Positions 1-7,475 of a stretch of 14,282 nt of DNA are shown piece after piece; positions within the stretch are counted from its first letter, which is position 1, and each line of letters begins with the position of its first letter. Source of the DNA: Solirubrobacteraceae bacterium (lineage in GTDB: Bacteria > Actinomycetota > Thermoleophilia > Solirubrobacterales > Solirubrobacteraceae); the NCBI GenBank assembly GCA_024710825.1, contig JANJUA010000345.1, positions 1 to 14,282 on the forward strand, given 5' to 3'. The notes under the pieces were generated by a model. It searched no databases. It worked only from the letters and a program-made list of their open reading frames with translations, and was not told where the DNA came from. Made by a program: the position numbers and the translations under genes.

Positions 1-57
1 GACGAGGAGATCTCCGAGCAGCTCGAGACGGGCGAGTTCGACGCGGTCGGCGGTTGA
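1..57 (+). CDS. 3' end of an unidentified gene (partial)
   Basis: An open frame enters from the left edge and ends at TGA 55-57. It encodes an acidic C-terminal tail of 18 residues (DEEISEQLETGEFDAVGG). Acidic composition and codon use fit a real coding end, and the cupin gene begins 21 bases later on the same strand. Too little remains to name a family. It could be the first visible member of the same transcription unit or an unrelated upstream gene. Confidence 0.5.
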   Translation, partial: DEEISEQLETGEFDAVGG

Positions 58-63
58 AGGACC

Positions 64-69
64 TAGAGT
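64..69 (+). promoter_or_regulatory. Possible -10 element of a leaderless cupin transcript
   Basis: TAGAGT lies nine bases before the cupin ATG and matches the TANNNT pattern of actinobacterial -10 boxes. No Shine-Dalgarno sequence sits at normal distance from that ATG, which fits a leaderless message. There is no recognisable -35 at the right spacing, so this is weak. Alternatively the cupin is co-transcribed with the gene ending at 57. Confidence 0.25.
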
Positions 70-78
70 GCCTCGTCC

Positions 79-441
79 ATGATCGCCGCCAACATCGACA
101 GCGCCGAGCCCTTCGTCACCAAGGACGGGTCGTCCATCCGCGAGGCGGCGGGGCCCGTCTCGCTGCCCGCCCGCAACCAGTCGCTCGCCGAGGCGACGGT
201 CGCCCCCGGAGCGGAGACCGAGGAGCACTACCACCGCCTCACCGAGGAGCTCTACTGGTTCACGTCGGGCACCGGCCTCATGTCGGTCGACGGGGAGGAG
301 CGCCCGGTGCGTCCCGGCGACTGCGTCGTCATCCCGCCCGGCGCCCGCCACAAGCTGCGCAACACCGGTGAGCGGCCGCTCGTCCTGCTGTGCTGCTGCG
401 CGCCGCCGTACTCGCACGAGGACACGGTCATCGTCGGATGA
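79..441 (+). CDS. Small single-domain cupin protein
   Basis: A 120-residue cupin with both conserved motifs in order. Motif 1 runs from G44 with H50, H52, E56/E57 and G66; motif 2 has G80, P87, G88, H91 and N95. H50, H52, E56 or E57, and H91 would form the usual metal site, so this should be a metal-binding beta-barrel. The substrate cannot be told: such stand-alone cupins include mannose-6-phosphate isomerase-like proteins, dioxygenases and sensors. Three consecutive cysteines (105-107) sit near the C-terminus, followed by APPYSHEDT. From memory, similar tails occur in this cupin subgroup, so they may be structural rather than a metal site. The ATG gives a full domain with about 20 residues before it, and no better start is seen. 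The hemerythrin gene follows 10 bp later, suggesting co-transcription. No signal peptide, so cytoplasmic. Confidence 0.85.
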   Translation: MIAANIDSAEPFVTKDGSSIREAAGPVSLPARNQSLAEATVAPGAETEEHYHRLTEELYWFTSGTGLMSVDGEERPVRPGDCVVIPPGARHKLRNTGERPLVLLCCCAPPYSHEDTVIVG

Positions 442-451
442 GGCCTCGGCC

Positions 452-883
452 TTGAAGCGCTCGGACGCGCTCGCGCCGCTGTCGCGCGACCATCACCAGG
501 CGCTGATGGTGGCGATGGTCATGCGTCGCGCCGACGCCGACTCGGCCCCCGCCGCGTTCGCGCGCTTCGAGTCCTTCTGGGCACGCCACGGCAGCAGGCA
601 CTTCGACGTCGAGGAGGCCGAGCTGACCGGCGCGCTGCCCGCGTCGGACGAGGAGTGGGCGCGCGGCTGCGAGCGCATGGCCGTCGAGCACGCCCGCATG
701 CGCGCGCTGGCGCAGCGGCTCGCGCCCGACGACGTGGCCGGGCTCGCCGAGCTGGGCGCGCTGCTGCACGACCACGTCCGCTTCGAGGAGCGCGAGCTGT
801 TCCCCTACCTCGAGGAGCATCTCGACCCCGCCGCGCTCGAGGATCTGGGACGCCGCATCGCGATCCGGGAGCGCGACTGCTAG
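452..883 (+). CDS. Hemerythrin HHE cation-binding domain protein
   Basis: A 143-residue all-helical protein of the hemerythrin HHE family, which binds a non-heme di-iron site. Candidate ligands are in the usual order: H14/H15 in SRDHHQAL, H50 with E54/E55 in HFDVEE, H80, then H106/H108 with E112/E113 in HDHVRFEERELF. I chose the TTG at 452: the product then begins MKRSDALAPLSRDHH, typical of the family, and a GGATGAGG stretch lies about ten bases upstream. An earlier in-frame start at 368 would lie inside the cupin gene. Family members bind O2, sense or destroy NO, or repair iron-sulfur clusters. Its place 40 bp before narG suggests a role around oxygen or reactive nitrogen during nitrate respiration, but this is inferred from position only. 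It has no signal peptide or membrane segment. Confidence 0.85.
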   Translation: MKRSDALAPLSRDHHQALMVAMVMRRADADSAPAAFARFESFWARHGSRHFDVEEAELTGALPASDEEWARGCERMAVEHARMRALAQRLAPDDVAGLAELGALLHDHVRFEERELFPYLEEHLDPAALEDLGRRIAIRERDC

Positions 884-923
884 GTTCCGGCCATGGCGGG
901 GGGAGAGCCAGGGGGGGCGTGCC

Positions 924-3900
924 GTGTCTGAGGGGCGAGCGCTGCTGCGCGCACGACAGTTCTTCGGCCCCCGCGATCGCACCGCGGACGGCGGCAGCGA
1001 GCGCTCCACGTACTCGCGGGCGTGGGAGTCGGCGTATCGGCGCCGCTGGCAGCACGACCGGGTGGTCCGCTCGACGCACGGGGTGAACTGCACCGGCTCC
1101 TGCTCGTGGAAGATCCACGTCAAGGACGGGCTGGTGACGTGGGAGACGCAGCAGACCGACTATCCCTCCAACGGGCCGGACATGCCCGACTACGAGCCGC
1201 GCGGCTGCCCGCGCGGCGCGTCGTTCTCCTGGTACGTCTACTCGCCGGTGCGGCCCAAGCACCCGTACGTCCGCGGCGCGCTGCTGCGGCTGTTCCGGGA
1301 GGCGCGCGAGCGCCTCGGCGATCCGGTCGAGGCGTGGGCGGAGATCGTCTCCGATCCCGAGAAGGCCCGCGCCTACAAGTCCCAGCGCGGCAAGGGCGGC
1401 TTCGTCCGCGCGTCGTGGGGCGAGGTCGCCGAGATCATGGCCGCCGCCCACGTCCACACGGTCAAGCGCCACGGCCCGGACCGCATCGCGGGCTTCTCGC
1501 CGATCCCGGCGATGTCGATGGTCTCCTACGCCGCCGGCACCCGCTTCCTGAGCCTCATCGGCGGCGTCTGCCTCAGCTTCTACGACTGGTACGCCGACCT
1601 GCCGCCCGCGTCGCCGCAGGTGTGGGGCGACCAGACCGATGTCCCCGAGTCGGCGGACTGGTGGGGCGCCGGCTACCTGATGCTGTGGGGCTCGAACATC
1701 CCGCAGACGCGCACCCCCGACGCGCATTTCATGACCGAGGCGCGCTACCGCGGGCAGAAGGTGGTCGTCGTCTCGCCCGACTACGCGGGGCACACGAAGT
1801 TCGCCGACCACTGGCTGCCCGCCACCGCCGGCTCCGACGGGGCGCTGGCGATGGCGATGGGCCACGTGATCCTCAAGGAGTTCCACGCCGAGCGGCGCGT
1901 GCCGTACTTCGACGACTACGTCCGCCGCTTCACGGACATGCCCTTCCTCGTGACGCTCGACGAGCACCGCGAGGGCGTCCACCGCGGCGGCCGCTTCCTA
2001 CGCGCGTCCGACCTCGGCGACACGTCCGAGAACGCCGAGTGGAAGACCGTGCTGGTCGACGAGGCGACCGGCGAGCCCACGGTCCCGCAGGGGTCGCTCG
2101 GCTTCCGCTGGGGCGAGGAGGGCGAGGGGCGCTGGAACCTCGACCTCGGCGGCGTGACGCCGGCGCTGTCGCTGCTGGGGACGCACGACGAGCTGGTCGA
2201 GGTGGCGCTGCCGCGCTTCGAGGGCGGCGAGACGGGGGGCGGCACGGAGATGCTGCGCGGGGTGCCCGCGCGCCGGATCGGCGGCCGCCTCGTGACCACG
2301 GTCTACGACCTCATGCTCGCCCACTACGGCGTGCGTCGCGAGGGGCTGCCGGGCGAGTGGCCCGCCGGCTACGACGACCCGACGCAGCCCTGCACCCCCG
2401 CCTGGCAGGAGCAGCACACCGGCGTCGACGCCGGCCGCGTGGTGCGGATCGCGCGCGAGTTCGCCCACAACGCCGAGCAGACCGACGGCCGCTCGATGAT
2501 CGTCATGGGCGCGGGGACGAACCACTGGTTCCACGCGGACCAGACCTATCGCGCGATGCTCTCGCTCGTCCTGCTGTGCGGCTGCCAGGGCGTCAACGGC
2601 GGCGGCTGGGCGCACTACGTCGGCCAGGAGAAGGTTCGCCCGATCTCGGGCTGGATGACCGTCGCGTTCGCGCTCGACTGGGCGCGCCCGGCGCGCCAGC
2701 AGCCCGCGACGCCGTTCTGGTACCTCGCCAGCGACCAGTGGCGCTACGAGGCGCTCGACACGAGCGAGTTCACGACCCCGGCGGGTCCCGGGCAGATGGG
2801 GCGGCTGCACTTCGCCGACGCCCACGCGCTCGCCGCGCGGTTGGGCTGGCTGCCGAGCTACCCGACGTTCGACCGCAACCCGCTCGACCTCGCCGACGAG
2901 GCGCGCGCCGCGGGTCGCGAGCCGGCCGACCACGTCGTGCGGGAGCTGCGCGAGGGCCGGCTGGACTTCGCCTGCGAGGACCCGGACGCCCCGGAGAACC
3001 ATCCCAAGGTGCTCACGCTGTGGCGCGCGAACCTGCTCGGCTCCTCGTCCAAGGGCCATGAGTACTTCCTGCGCCACATCCTCGGCGTGCCCGACGCCGC
3101 CGTGCGCTCCGGCGAGACGGCCCCGGATCGGCGTCCCGAGGAGGTGCGCTGGCACGACGAGGCGCCGACCGGGAAGCTCGACCTCTTCACGACGATCGAC
3201 TTCCGGATGAACGGCTCGTGCCTGTACTCCGACATCGTCCTGCCGGCGGCGACCTGGCACGAGAAGCACGACCTGTCGAGCACCGACCTGCACCCGTTCG
3301 TGCACCCGTTCAACGAGGCCGTGGCGCCGCCCTGGGAGTGCCGCTCGGACTGGGACGCGTTCAACCTCGTCGCCGACGCGTTCTCGCGTCTGGCGGTCAA
3401 GCACCTCGGCACGCGCACCGACATCGTCGCGGCGTCCCTGAACCACGACACGCCCGAGGAGCTCGCCCAGCCCCTCGGCGAGGTGCGCGACTGGCGCAAG
3501 GGTGAGTGCGAGCCGGTCCCGGGCCGCACGATGCCGAAGCTCGTCGCCGTCGAGCGCGACTACACGGCGATCGCGCAGAAGATGCGCTCGCTCGGGCCCC
3601 TGGTGGAGTCGGCCGGCGTGGGCGCGAAGGGCGTCACGTTCGTCCCCGACGAGGAGGTCGCAGAGCTCGGCCGGCGCAACGGGCGCGTACGCGACGGCGT
3701 GGCCGCCGGGCGTCCGAGGCTCGAGCGCGACGTGCACGTCGTCGAGGCGATCCTCGCGCTGTCGGGCACCACTAACGGGCGCCTGGCGGTCGAGAGCTTC
3801 CGCGACCTGGAGCGCCGGGTGGGCCGCCCGCTGGCGCAGATCCCGGAGGACCGCTCGGAGGAGCGGATCACGCTCGCCGACATCACCGCCCAGCCGCGAA

Positions 3901-4598
3901 AGGTGATCGCCTCGGCGGAGTGGTCGGGGCTGGAGTCGCGCGAGCGGCGCTACTCGCCCTTCACCCAGAACGTCGAGCACCTCATCCCGTGGCGGACGCT
4001 CACGGGCCGCCAGCACCTCTACCTCGACCACCAGTGGATGCTCGAGCTGGGGGAGGGGCTGCCCGCCTACCGACCGCCCGTCGACGCGGGCCAGCTGGAT
4101 GGCGCCGTCCTGGCCGGCAAGCCGGCGCCGGCGGACGGCCTGGAGGTGACGGTCCGCTACATCACGCCGCACTCCAAGTGGTCGATCCACTCCGAGTTCC
4201 AGGACAACCTCCACATGCTCACGCTGTTCCGCGGCGGGCCGGCGATGTGGCTGTCGCTCGAGGACGCCGAGCGGATCGGCGTGCGCGACAACGACTGGCT
4301 GGAGGTCTACAACCGCCACGGCGTGGTCGCGTGCCGGGCCGCGACGTCGCACCGCGTACCGCCCGGCATCGCGCTCTTCTACCACTCGCAGGATCGGCAC
4401 GTCAACGTCCCGCTCAGCGAGACGTCCGGCACCCGCGGAGGCACCGACAACTCGCTGACGCGGATCATGATGAAGCCGACGCATCTGATCGGCGGCTACG
4501 CGCAGCTCTCGTGGGGCTTCAACTACTACGGCGCCTGCGGCCCCCAGCGCGACCAGCTCATAATCGTGCGCAAGCGCAGCGGCGAGGTGGAGTACTGA
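924..4598 (+). CDS. narG: Respiratory nitrate reductase, catalytic alpha subunit
   Basis: A 1224-residue molybdopterin oxidoreductase (E. coli NarG is about 1247) that reduces nitrate to nitrite at a Mo-bis-MGD centre. The N-terminal [4Fe-4S] (FS0) site is complete: H52 in THGVNCTGSC, C56, C60, and C95 in RGCPRGAS. The segment DWYADLPPASPQ follows; D225 corresponds by offset to the Mo-ligating Asp222 of E. coli. QTDVPESADW and TPDAHF are also typical of NarG. The C-terminal dinucleotide-binding domain ends in a typical FNYYGACGPQRDQ. There is no twin-arginine signal, so the enzyme should face the cytoplasm, unlike archaeal NarG. The start is GTG, with a G-run at 911-917 as weak ribosome site; the ATG at 893 is out of frame and closes at once. 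narH starts in its stop codon. The homologous nitrite oxidoreductase NxrA is less likely given NarJ, NarI and a NarK-like neighbour. Confidence 0.97.
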   Translation: MSEGRALLRARQFFGPRDRTADGGSERSTYSRAWESAYRRRWQHDRVVRSTHGVNCTGSCSWKIHVKDGLVTWETQQTDYPSNGPDMPDYEPRGCPRGASFSWYVYSPVRPKHPYVRGALLRLFREARERLGDPVEAWAEIVSDPEKARAYKSQRGKGGFVRASWGEVAEIMAAAHVHTVKRHGPDRIAGFSPIPAMSMVSYAAGTRFLSLIGGVCLSFYDWYADLPPASPQVWGDQTDVPESADWWGAGYLMLWGSNIPQTRTPDAHFMTEARYRGQKVVVVSPDYAGHTKFADHWLPATAGSDGALAMAMGHVILKEFHAERRVPYFDDYVRRFTDMPFLVTLDEHREGVHRGGRFLRASDLGDTSENAEWKTVLVDEATGEPTVPQGSLGFRWGEEGEGRWNLDLGGVTPALSLLGTHDELVEVALPRFEGGETGGGTEMLRGVPARRIGGRLVTTVYDLMLAHYGVRREGLPGEWPAGYDDPTQPCTPAWQEQHTGVDAGRVVRIAREFAHNAEQTDGRSMIVMGAGTNHWFHADQTYRAMLSLVLLCGCQGVNGGGWAHYVGQEKVRPISGWMTVAFALDWARPARQQPATPFWYLASDQWRYEALDTSEFTTPAGPGQMGRLHFADAHALAARLGWLPSYPTFDRNPLDLADEARAAGREPADHVVRELREGRLDFACEDPDAPENHPKVLTLWRANLLGSSSKGHEYFLRHILGVPDAAVRSGETAPDRRPEEVRWHDEAPTGKLDLFTTIDFRMNGSCLYSDIVLPAATWHEKHDLSSTDLHPFVHPFNEAVAPPWECRSDWDAFNLVADAFSRLAVKHLGTRTDIVAASLNHDTPEELAQPLGEVRDWRKGECEPVPGRTMPKLVAVERDYTAIAQKMRSLGPLVESAGVGAKGVTFVPDEEVAELGRRNGRVRDGVAAGRPRLERDVHVVEAILALSGTTNGRLAVESFRDLERRVGRPLAQIPEDRSEERITLADITAQPRKVIASAEWSGLESRERRYSPFTQNVEHLIPWRTLTGRQHLYLDHQWMLELGEGLPAYRPPVDAGQLDGAVLAGKPAPADGLEVTVRYITPHSKWSIHSEFQDNLHMLTLFRGGPAMWLSLEDAERIGVRDNDWLEVYNRHGVVACRAATSHRVPPGIALFYHSQDRHVNVPLSETSGTRGGTDNSLTRIMMKPTHLIGGYAQLSWGFNYYGACGPQRDQLIIVRKRSGEVEY

Positions 4599-6133
4599 TG
4601 CCGATCCGAGCCCAGATGGGCATGGTGATGAACCTCGACAAGTGCATCGGCTGCCACACCTGCTCGGTTACGTGCAAGAACGTGTGGACCAACCGGCGGG
4701 GCACCGAGTACGTCTGGTTCAACAACGTCGAGACGCGGCCGGGCCGCGGCTACCCGCGCGACTGGGAAGACCAGGACCGGTGGCGGGGCGGCTGGACGCT
4801 CGACCGCAAGGGGAAGCTCAAGCTCAAGAGCGGCGGGCGGATCAAGAAGGCGCTGAACATCTTCCACAACCCCGACCTGCCGACGATCGACGACTTCTAC
4901 GAGCCGTGGACGTACGACTACGAGCATCTGATCTCGGCGCCGTCGTCCGAGCACCAGCCGGTCGCCCGGCCGGAGTCGCAGATCTCGGGCGAGCCGCTGG
5001 ACCTCCAGTGGGGGCCGAACTGGGACGACGACCTCGCCGGCTCGGCGGAGCACGCGGCCAACGACCCGAACCGCCGGGGCGCGCTCGAGGAACGCATCCG
5101 GATGGAGTTCGAGCAGTCGTTCATGATGTACCTGCCGCGCATCTGCGAGCACTGCATCAACCCGTCGTGCGTCGCCTCGTGCCCGTCGGGCGCGATGTAC
5201 AAGCGCGAGGAGGACGGCATCGTCCTCGTCGACCAGGAGACGTGTCGCGGCTGGCGCTACTGCGTCTCCGGCTGCCCGTACAAGAAGACCTACTTCAACT
5301 GGGACACGGGCAAGGCCGAGAAGTGCACCTTCTGCTATCCGCGGATCGAGGCCGGCCTGCCGACGGTGTGCGCGGAGACGTGCGTCGGCCGGCTGCGCCA
5401 CATCGGCGTCGTGCTCTACGACTCCGACAGCGTCGTCGCCGCCGCCTCCGTCCCCGACGAGCACGACCTGCTGGGGGCCCAGCTGGGGATGTTCCTCGAC
5501 CCCGAGGACCCCGAGGTCCGCCGGCGCGCCGAGGCCGACGGGATCCCGCACGACTGGATCGAGGCCGCGCGCCGCTCACCGGTCTACGACCTGGCCGTGC
5601 GCTGGCGCGTCGCGCTGCCGCTGCACCCCGAGTACCGGACGCTGCCGATGGTCTGGTACGTCCCGCCGCTCTCGCCGGTGATGAGCCTGGTGGAGGAGGG
5701 CGTCGACCCGGACGTCGACCCGGGCGACGTCTTCGGCGCCATCGACCAGCTGCGCATCCCCGTCGAGTACCTGGCCAGCATGCTCTCCGCCGGCGACCCG
5801 GAGCCGGTGCGCCTCGCGCTGCGCCGGTTGGCGGCGATGCGCGCCTACAAGCGCACCGAGACCGTCGACGGCGATGCCGACGCCGCGCTGGCCCGCGCCG
5901 TCGGCATCGAGCCCGAGGACATGGAGCTGATGTTCCGACAGGTGGCGATCGGCGACTACGACGACCGCTACGTCATCCCGAAGGCGCACCCCGAGGCCGG
6001 CCCGGTGGACCCGAACACGCTGCAGGGCGCGTGCGGGCTCGAGTGGGTCGACCGGGAGATCCGCGGGGGCGAGGTCGACGACTCCTTCGACCTGCGCGAC
6101 CACATCGTCCGGGTGGAGGGTCAGGCGCGGTGA
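4598..6133 (+). CDS. narH: Respiratory nitrate reductase, iron-sulfur beta subunit
   Basis: A 511-residue electron-transfer subunit that passes electrons from the NarI hemes to NarG through four Fe-S clusters. Cysteine groups are complete: C16/C19/C22/C26; C183/C186/C191/C195; C216/C222/C226 with W219 in CRGWRYC; and C243/C246/C258/C262. The tryptophan in the third group is the hallmark of NarH, where one cluster is [3Fe-4S] instead of [4Fe-4S]. Positions are within one residue of E. coli NarH as I recall them. The C-terminal part (about 330-511) is the respiratory nitrate reductase beta C-terminal domain. The ATG overlaps the narG stop by one base (TGATG), with AGGTGGAG at 4585-4592 as ribosome site. 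It should lie on the cytoplasmic face of the membrane with NarG. Confidence 0.97.
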   Translation: MPIRAQMGMVMNLDKCIGCHTCSVTCKNVWTNRRGTEYVWFNNVETRPGRGYPRDWEDQDRWRGGWTLDRKGKLKLKSGGRIKKALNIFHNPDLPTIDDFYEPWTYDYEHLISAPSSEHQPVARPESQISGEPLDLQWGPNWDDDLAGSAEHAANDPNRRGALEERIRMEFEQSFMMYLPRICEHCINPSCVASCPSGAMYKREEDGIVLVDQETCRGWRYCVSGCPYKKTYFNWDTGKAEKCTFCYPRIEAGLPTVCAETCVGRLRHIGVVLYDSDSVVAAASVPDEHDLLGAQLGMFLDPEDPEVRRRAEADGIPHDWIEAARRSPVYDLAVRWRVALPLHPEYRTLPMVWYVPPLSPVMSLVEEGVDPDVDPGDVFGAIDQLRIPVEYLASMLSAGDPEPVRLALRRLAAMRAYKRTETVDGDADAALARAVGIEPEDMELMFRQVAIGDYDDRYVIPKAHPEAGPVDPNTLQGACGLEWVDREIRGGEVDDSFDLRDHIVRVEGQAR

Positions 6134-6756
6134 GCGGCGAGGCGGTCCACCCGCTGAAGCTGCTGTCGCTGCTGCTCCAGTACCCCAGCGGCGAGCTGCT
6201 GGCGGCTCGCGCGGAGCTCTGCGCGGCCGCCGCGGAGCTCGAGGACGGGCCGCAGGCGAACGCCATCCGCGCGTTCGCGGCGTGGCAGCGCGACCTCGAC
6301 GGCGACGAGCTCCAGGCGCGCTACGTCGACACGTTCGACTTCTCGCGGCGGACGAGCCTCTACCTGACCTACCACGTCTTCGGGGATCGGCGCCAGCGCG
6401 GGATGGCGCTGCTGACGCTCAAGCAGCGCTACCGCGCGGCGGGCTTCGACGTCGACGACGCCGAGCTGCCCGACTACCTGCCGCTGATGCTGGAGTTCGC
6501 CGCTCTGGCGCCCGAGCCGGGCCTGGAGATCCTCCACCGCCACCGCGAGTCGATCGAGCTGCTGCGCAGCGGCCTGCACGCCGCCGACAGCCCATGGCGC
6601 GGACTGCTGGACGCGGTGGCGGCGCCGCTGCCGGGGCTCACGCGCGCCCAGGCGGCGAAGGTGCGCCGGCTGGCGGCGGAGGGCCCGCCGGACGAGGAGG
6701 TCGGGCTCGAGCCGTTCGGCCCGCCCGAGCTGATGGCGGCGACGGGAGGGGCCTGA
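6130..6756 (+). CDS. narJ: Nitrate reductase molybdenum cofactor assembly chaperone
   Basis: A 208-residue cytoplasmic chaperone of the NarJ/TorD-like family. It binds apo-NarG, allows Mo-cofactor insertion and delays membrane docking until NarGH is mature; it is not part of the final enzyme. Recognisable NarJ stretches are YVDTFDFSRRTSLYLTYH (about 70-87), the basic MALLTLKQRYRAAGF and ELPDYLPLMLEF. Mostly helical, with no membrane segment. The GTG start overlaps the narH stop by four bases (GTGA), and a GGTGGAGGG stretch sits about nine bases before it. Placement between narH and narI is the usual order. Confidence 0.95.
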   Translation: MSGEAVHPLKLLSLLLQYPSGELLAARAELCAAAAELEDGPQANAIRAFAAWQRDLDGDELQARYVDTFDFSRRTSLYLTYHVFGDRRQRGMALLTLKQRYRAAGFDVDDAELPDYLPLMLEFAALAPEPGLEILHRHRESIELLRSGLHAADSPWRGLLDAVAAPLPGLTRAQAAKVRRLAAEGPPDEEVGLEPFGPPELMAATGGA

Positions 6757-7475
6757 TGGCGGCCTGGCAGGTGATGCTGTACGCCGTGCTGCCGTACGCC
6801 GCGGTGGCCGCCTTCGTGGTCGGGCACATCTGGCGCTACCGGGTCGACCAGTACCGCTGGACGACCCGCTCGACGCAGATGCTCGAGTCGCGCTGGCTGC
6901 GCTACGGGAGCGTCGCCTTCCACTACGGCGCCTTCGCCGCGATCGGCGGCCACGTCCTCGGCATCCTGATCCCCGCGAGCTGGACCGACGCGGTCGGCAT
7001 CGACGAGGACGCCTACCACGTGATCTCGGCGGTGGGCGGGATAACGGCGGGCGTCGCGGTGATCGCGGGGCTGACCATCCTGGTGTGGCGGCGCGCACGG
7101 ATCGCGCGCGTGCGCGTGACGACCACGCGCATGGACGTCGTCGTCTTCGCGCTGCTCGCCGTCGCCGTGATCTCGGGGATGGCGGTGACGATCCTCAACA
7201 ACGTCACGGACACGATCCACTACCGCGAGAACGTCGCGCCCTGGTTCCGCAGCCTCTTCGCGCTCGACCCGGACGTGCGGACGATGGACGGCGTGCACTG
7301 GGTGCTGCAGGCGCACGTCTCGATCGTCTGGCTGCTGTACGCCCTGTGGCCGTTCAGCCGCCTCGTGCACGCGTGGAGCATCCCCGTGGACTGGTTCCGG
7401 CGCAGCCCGGTGCTGTTCAGGGGCCGAGCGGGCCGTCCGCGGCACGCATCGGCGGCGAGGAGCGGCGTACGGTGA
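6756..7475 (+). CDS. narI: Respiratory nitrate reductase, cytochrome b gamma subunit
   Basis: A 239-residue membrane subunit with five predicted helices. It oxidises menaquinol and anchors NarGH. The four heme ligands fall at exactly the numbers known from E. coli NarI: H56, H66, H187 and H205. In E. coli H66/H187 hold the distal heme and H56/H205 the proximal heme. Other familiar segments are FHYGAFAAIGGHVLG, VTILNNVTDTIHYR and SRLVHAWSIPV. The ATG overlaps the narJ stop by one base (TGATG), with a strong GGGAGGGG ribosome site four bases upstream. The C-terminal tail after about residue 212 is basic and cytoplasmic. The next gene starts in its stop codon. Confidence 0.96.
   Translation: MAAWQVMLYAVLPYAAVAAFVVGHIWRYRVDQYRWTTRSTQMLESRWLRYGSVAFHYGAFAAIGGHVLGILIPASWTDAVGIDEDAYHVISAVGGITAGVAVIAGLTILVWRRARIARVRVTTTRMDVVVFALLAVAVISGMAVTILNNVTDTIHYRENVAPWFRSLFALDPDVRTMDGVHWVLQAHVSIVWLLYALWPFSRLVHAWSIPVDWFRRSPVLFRGRAGRPRHASAARSGVR

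Noticed and set aside
368..451. Longer hemerythrin start inside the cupin gene
   Set aside because: The extra residues are the cupin gene read in another frame; TTG at 452 gives the family's usual N-terminus.
519..1982. Long antisense open frame across the hemerythrin gene and narG start
   Set aside because: Low-complexity Arg/Ala/Val-rich translation with no motif, opposite well-supported genes; a normal effect of high GC at third positions.
1998..4484. 828-residue antisense open frame opposite narG
   Set aside because: It mirrors narG codons, has no recognisable domain, and narG is certain from its ligands.
924..7475. Nitrite oxidoreductase (Nxr) instead of nitrate reductase
   Set aside because: The narGHJI order, NarI-type b subunit with all four heme ligands, and a NarK-like neighbour favour nitrate reduction; no nitrifier-specific genes are seen.
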